NCBI RefSeq assembly: GCF_011075055.1
Contig: NC_058155.1
Span: forward strand, 4,514,001 to 4,578,000
Length of the DNA: 64,000 nt
Source: Mangifera indica
Taxonomy: Eukaryota > Streptophyta > Magnoliopsida > Sapindales > Anacardiaceae
Direction of reading: 5' to 3'
The notes under the pieces were generated by a model, which was not told where the DNA came from, did not search any database, and saw only the letters and a list, made by a program, of their open reading frames with translations. The translations under genes and the position numbers were made by a program. Positions 60,558-64,000 of the stretch are shown here, piece by piece; positions within the stretch are counted from its first letter, which is position 1, and every line of letters begins with the position of its first letter.

Positions 60558-61349
60558 AGTGATTTTTGTAAAAACAATTTGAAACAAGATTAGAAAAAAG
60601 GTTGAAAAATTAGAATTCAAACTATCGTAAGCTTAAGAGTTAAGAACAATATTCAAGTTGATTTCAAATGGTGAAAGAAGGGTGATTTAAGTAGTGAACC
60701 TCTTGCCGTAGATTTGTGCCCTTTGTTAAATCAGATTATAATACACTTGTCCACTTGTACTTGAAGTATAAAAAGTACAAATATTTTAGGTGTAATACTA
60801 AATTGATTTTTTCCAAGGTTCATTCACATAGCAATATAAGCATTGCGATCACAAAATGCATAAAATGTGCACCCAAAATAAAACAATTCATTATAGTCAT
60901 TCATGGTTTGCTGACGAAAAATGTACTATCTCTTCCTTTGGCAAACCAATGAACAAAGCCAAAGACAAAAAACAACAATTTAACCTTTCATAAGTTTAGC
61001 CTTACATATGTGAGATCTTGTAAAAATTCAATTAAATAAAGATCTAAAAAATCTACTTGTATCAATACTTCTTCAAATGTTTAAAAAAATTTATTATTTT
61101 GTTAGACACTGCAAAATGTTATCTTAAAGAAAGCATCAAACACAATCATGCATAAAAAATCTTGAGACCCTACAAATTCAAATTTATCAACACAAGTAGA
61201 TGAACTATTTTTGCATAAAATTATCTATCAACATAAAGTTCAACTTCAGCAAATAAACATTCAAATAGGTTCAACAAAATTAAAAATTCAACAAAGAAGC
61301 AAATATTTTAACAACTTAAATGAATCAAACAATTCAACAAATTAAAATA
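60558..61349 (+). repeat. Second copy of the 26681-27470 segment
   Basis: Direct repeat partner of 46056-46848 and copy of 26681-27470. Non-coding in my reading; the 78-codon frame at 60716-60952 is unsupported. Confidence 0.65.
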
Positions 61350-61633
61350 GTTCATCAACAAAAACTTTACAAGTTTAGCCACAAACTCTAGTTTTAACTT
61401 TTAAGTAGGCTTTCTAAACAAACTAACCCTTTAACTTGTAACGTGCAATTTGTAACAAAGCACTTCCAAAACAAAGAACCACCAACCTATCATTCAGCCA
61501 TCCTATAATCCTTTTGTTGCCTTGCCCAAAACTACTCCTCCTCAGATTAGTTGCATTTTGACTTTTAGACTGGGGTAATTGTCTTCGTACTATAGGGTTT
61601 TCGATTAATAGTTATTTTGTATCTTTTTTTCTA

Positions 61634-61708
61634 GGAGTTCTACTTGGTACTTTTATTGCTTATTTGGTAGGAGTTTTAGTTCCTTCTATTTCTGAAGGGG
61701 AAAAGTAA
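61634..61708 (+). pseudogene. Possible last-exon remnant of a membrane protein, copy 2 (open)
   Basis: An acceptor-like T-rich tract and CTAG precede 25 codons reading GVLLGTFIAYLVGVLVP then SISEGEK and a stop. The hydrophobic run followed by a short polar tail looks like the end of a membrane protein. The family is unknown, and chance is possible. Confidence 0.3.
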
Positions 61709-64000
61709 TAGTGAGCTAAATAAACACTTGATATTATTAGTGTATGCACTAGAAATAAATTGAATGATTAGTTATAGGACATTTCATCTTGTATATGATC
61801 TTCTAAATAATTTATTAGTAAAGAAATAGTTATTTTGTTCATATGCATAAGCTATTTCCTTTATTTTGCGATAATATAAAGTATGTGTATGAACTATCTG
61901 GATGACTCACTTAATATAAACTGAATCATCGAATTGTTCCCTATAGACGTGATATAACTTGGACAATTATATCACATAGTAAGCATACTAAATATTTTCA
62001 TTGAATGCTATGAGTGACATTAGTGCGAATAATGATAATGGTCATATCATTAAGGTATTAGTATGGATTAATAATTAGATAACCATTTTTCGAATATGTT
62101 CAATGGTGATAAGTCACATGGTCATTAAATCATAGTTAATAACTTATCATAAGATCATACTAGTGTACAAAGTAATCCTTTGACCAAAGATATCATGGTA
62201 AGATCCGATACAAATATGTATGATTCATGTGATATATATATATGGGGTTAACCATATCTCATAAGAAAAAACATACGGGTTATGCTTTATTTGTATGTGG
62301 AGAAGAATAATGGTCAAGATGAGATTTGTTGACTTAGAAAGTATTGGGTTCTGAATATCTACTTATTCAACGCATATTTGAGTTCTGAAGTGAACATCAA
62401 TAAATATTGAAAATCAAATCTTTGGCTAAAGTATAATATAAATCATATGAAAGATGTTTGTTATGACATATTCTGAATATTTAAATCAATGATTTATAAA
62501 GAATCAAAATTAAGACTTTGACAATCCATGAGTCTGAAATTGATCTGGATTGGATAACGAAAGGTTATTACCTATATAGAATATACAATTGGAGATTTTA
62601 GGTTTGTGGAGTATTTCTTCATCGTGGTTTAGAGACTATGATACATTGGTAAATTTTTATCGTAGTCACAAAGTTTTTGCATATACTTTCGAATCATTTG
62701 AAAAAGGGACTTACTGTTATGCCACAATGAACCTAAATGGTCATACCAATAAACCAAGCTTATGAAAGGGAGAATTAATTATCCGAGGTTGGCTAGCACT
62801 TTTTGAAGGATAATAAGAATCATATAAAGTGTTATATGAGTGATAGAGTTAATGTGACTTTCTCAGTCATGCCTTTCTCTTTCGCGATTTGTGGGGCAGT
62901 AGTTTCCATGCCTTATTTCGTAACCTCTTCAACAATATAATCAACATCTTTTTGTATAAATAATGTGCTTAATTATGAGCACTTTATTTTCCGTTGTATT
63001 CACTATGAAAAACACTTCAGTCAATTTTTCAAAAATCCTATCTTGCCATAAAACTAATTTACCACCAGTTTTCTTTCCAGTTGTTGATGTTTTTTAATGG
63101 CGATGGTGGCGGAGTAGGAAAAAATTTCATGGATTGTTTATTAATTCTCTTGATTTTAAAATTTACCTCACTCAAACATGACATATCAAATGTGAGGAGG
63201 CAATAATTGTTTGAATGAACTAAGGAAAAGGTAACATATTTTACTTTTTTTTCTTTAAATGTTCAGTTAAATTTGTTCAAGTATCATAGAACTTAAATCT
63301 ATCCTCTTGCCAGCTCCAATAACATATAAAAATTGAGCTCTCACACTTCTTACTATAGATTAAGCATAGAAGGAAGCCAGTTTATGAAATAGATTTTAAA
63401 TAGAACCTTATATAAATGAGCTTAATAAATTTGCTAGCAACTAATCTGACTAAGGCCATTCATTTATTGCCCTTCTAGTCAACACATCAATGACCTTTTT
63501 AAGGTTGATCCATGCAAGAAATTATGGATTTTCTATATCCAGTAATGGCAAATGCTCTTCAATGATATCCAGAGAAAATGGCACTTGTGATATAATCATC
63601 TTATATTGGTTTCTAGGCACCAATAACCGATAGTGTAGGGGAATTAATATGTAAAAATCAAACACTCCTGAAAATCATAACGAAATACCTGTTTTATGCA
63701 TAAAATTCATGAACATGCAAAACACACATAGGGTGTTCAACAAATATACCTGTGTTGATGGCTTTATCAGCCTTCACGTAGCTTGAGACATAACATTTTT
63801 CCAAGCTTTAAGAGGCGACATCTTGGTATTCACGTGGAACATGAATAAAAAAAAGAGGCTAATCTAATTAAAGGGCTATTATGACTCTTGATTGGAAACT
63901 TGTGCTCATGGGAAACAGAGAAAGCTAGTATGTCATCTAGGGTTTCAATGTAAAACCTTTTATGTCTTTCTAATTCACGAATGATTGTCTTTATAGAGTT
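61709..64000. other. Copy 2 of about 27830-30119; repeat-derived, no gene
   Basis: Near-identical to copy 1 up to the final base, with a handful of substitutions and small indels (for example near 63236). The match continues to the window end, so the duplication boundary lies beyond it. Confidence 0.45.

Larger units (their letters stand above)
41846..64000 (+). repeat. Second copy of 7939-30119 (large direct duplication)
   Basis: The whole stretch is collinear with 7939-30119 at offsets moving between about 33877 and 33917 because of small indels. Long stretches, such as 43990-48370 against 10077-14460, showed no difference on reading. Elsewhere there are scattered substitutions, 1-bp indels and a few deletions of 4-17 bp. 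The copy runs to the last base of the window without ending. It may be a recent tandem duplication or an unmerged haplotype. Confidence 0.95.

Overview
The window looks like AT-rich nuclear DNA of a eudicot plant. It carries TIR-type resistance-gene homologues with plant-style introns (GT..AG, 5'UTR introns), decayed Ty1/copia and Ty3/gypsy retroelements, and hAT, Tourist and Mutator-type small transposons. No rRNA, tRNA, CRISPR or bacterial signal was seen. I could not name a species. Real coding content is sparse; most open frames are chance frames in repeats.

Layout. (1) 1-4560: a minus-strand TIR gene (copy A) with its 3' flank and promoter. It is an inverted paralogue of the plus-strand TIR locus at 19921-25690 (copy C). 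(2) 4561-7751: repeat-rich intergenic DNA with a degenerate gypsy gag. (3) 7752-8683: a 932-bp palindromic Mutator-like foldback element with a 9-bp target-site duplication. (4) 8792-10380: the 5' end (two exons) of a gene resembling plant DUF616/EMB2756-like membrane proteins, truncated. (5) 11192-12146: a TIR pseudogene (copy B) with two nonsense codons, cut off at an AGTG microhomology junction. (6) 14746-15912: a transposon-like unit with inverted ends carrying the 5' part of an SCL8-like GRAS gene. (7) 16284-19826: small elements and a gypsy RT scrap. (8) 21538-22744: TIR gene C. (9) 25275-33880: copia LTRs and a decayed copia pol. (10) 33885-41345: decayed LTR-like sequence, tandem repeats, a Tourist MITE and a TA/TTTA microsatellite. 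(11) 41346-41845: exactly 500 N. (12) 41846-64000: a near-identical second copy of 7939-30119, still continuing at the window end.

The dominant structure is the direct duplication of at least 22 kb (offset about 33.9 kb). Its left edge coincides with a 500-N placeholder inside the hairpin-forming foldback element. It could be a recent tandem duplication, or two haplotypes laid end to end by the assembler. The copies differ by scattered substitutions and small indels, which break different gene remnants in each copy. The densest divergence is in the second exon of TIR gene C.

The biological theme is a small family of TIR-only immune-receptor remnants. All three loci have lost the NB-ARC and LRR regions. 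A and C, and the duplicate of C (C'), keep an open spliced frame of TIR plus a short linker ending in a repeat-derived tail, and A and C share a conserved promoter block. They sit among elements that have captured or truncated host genes.
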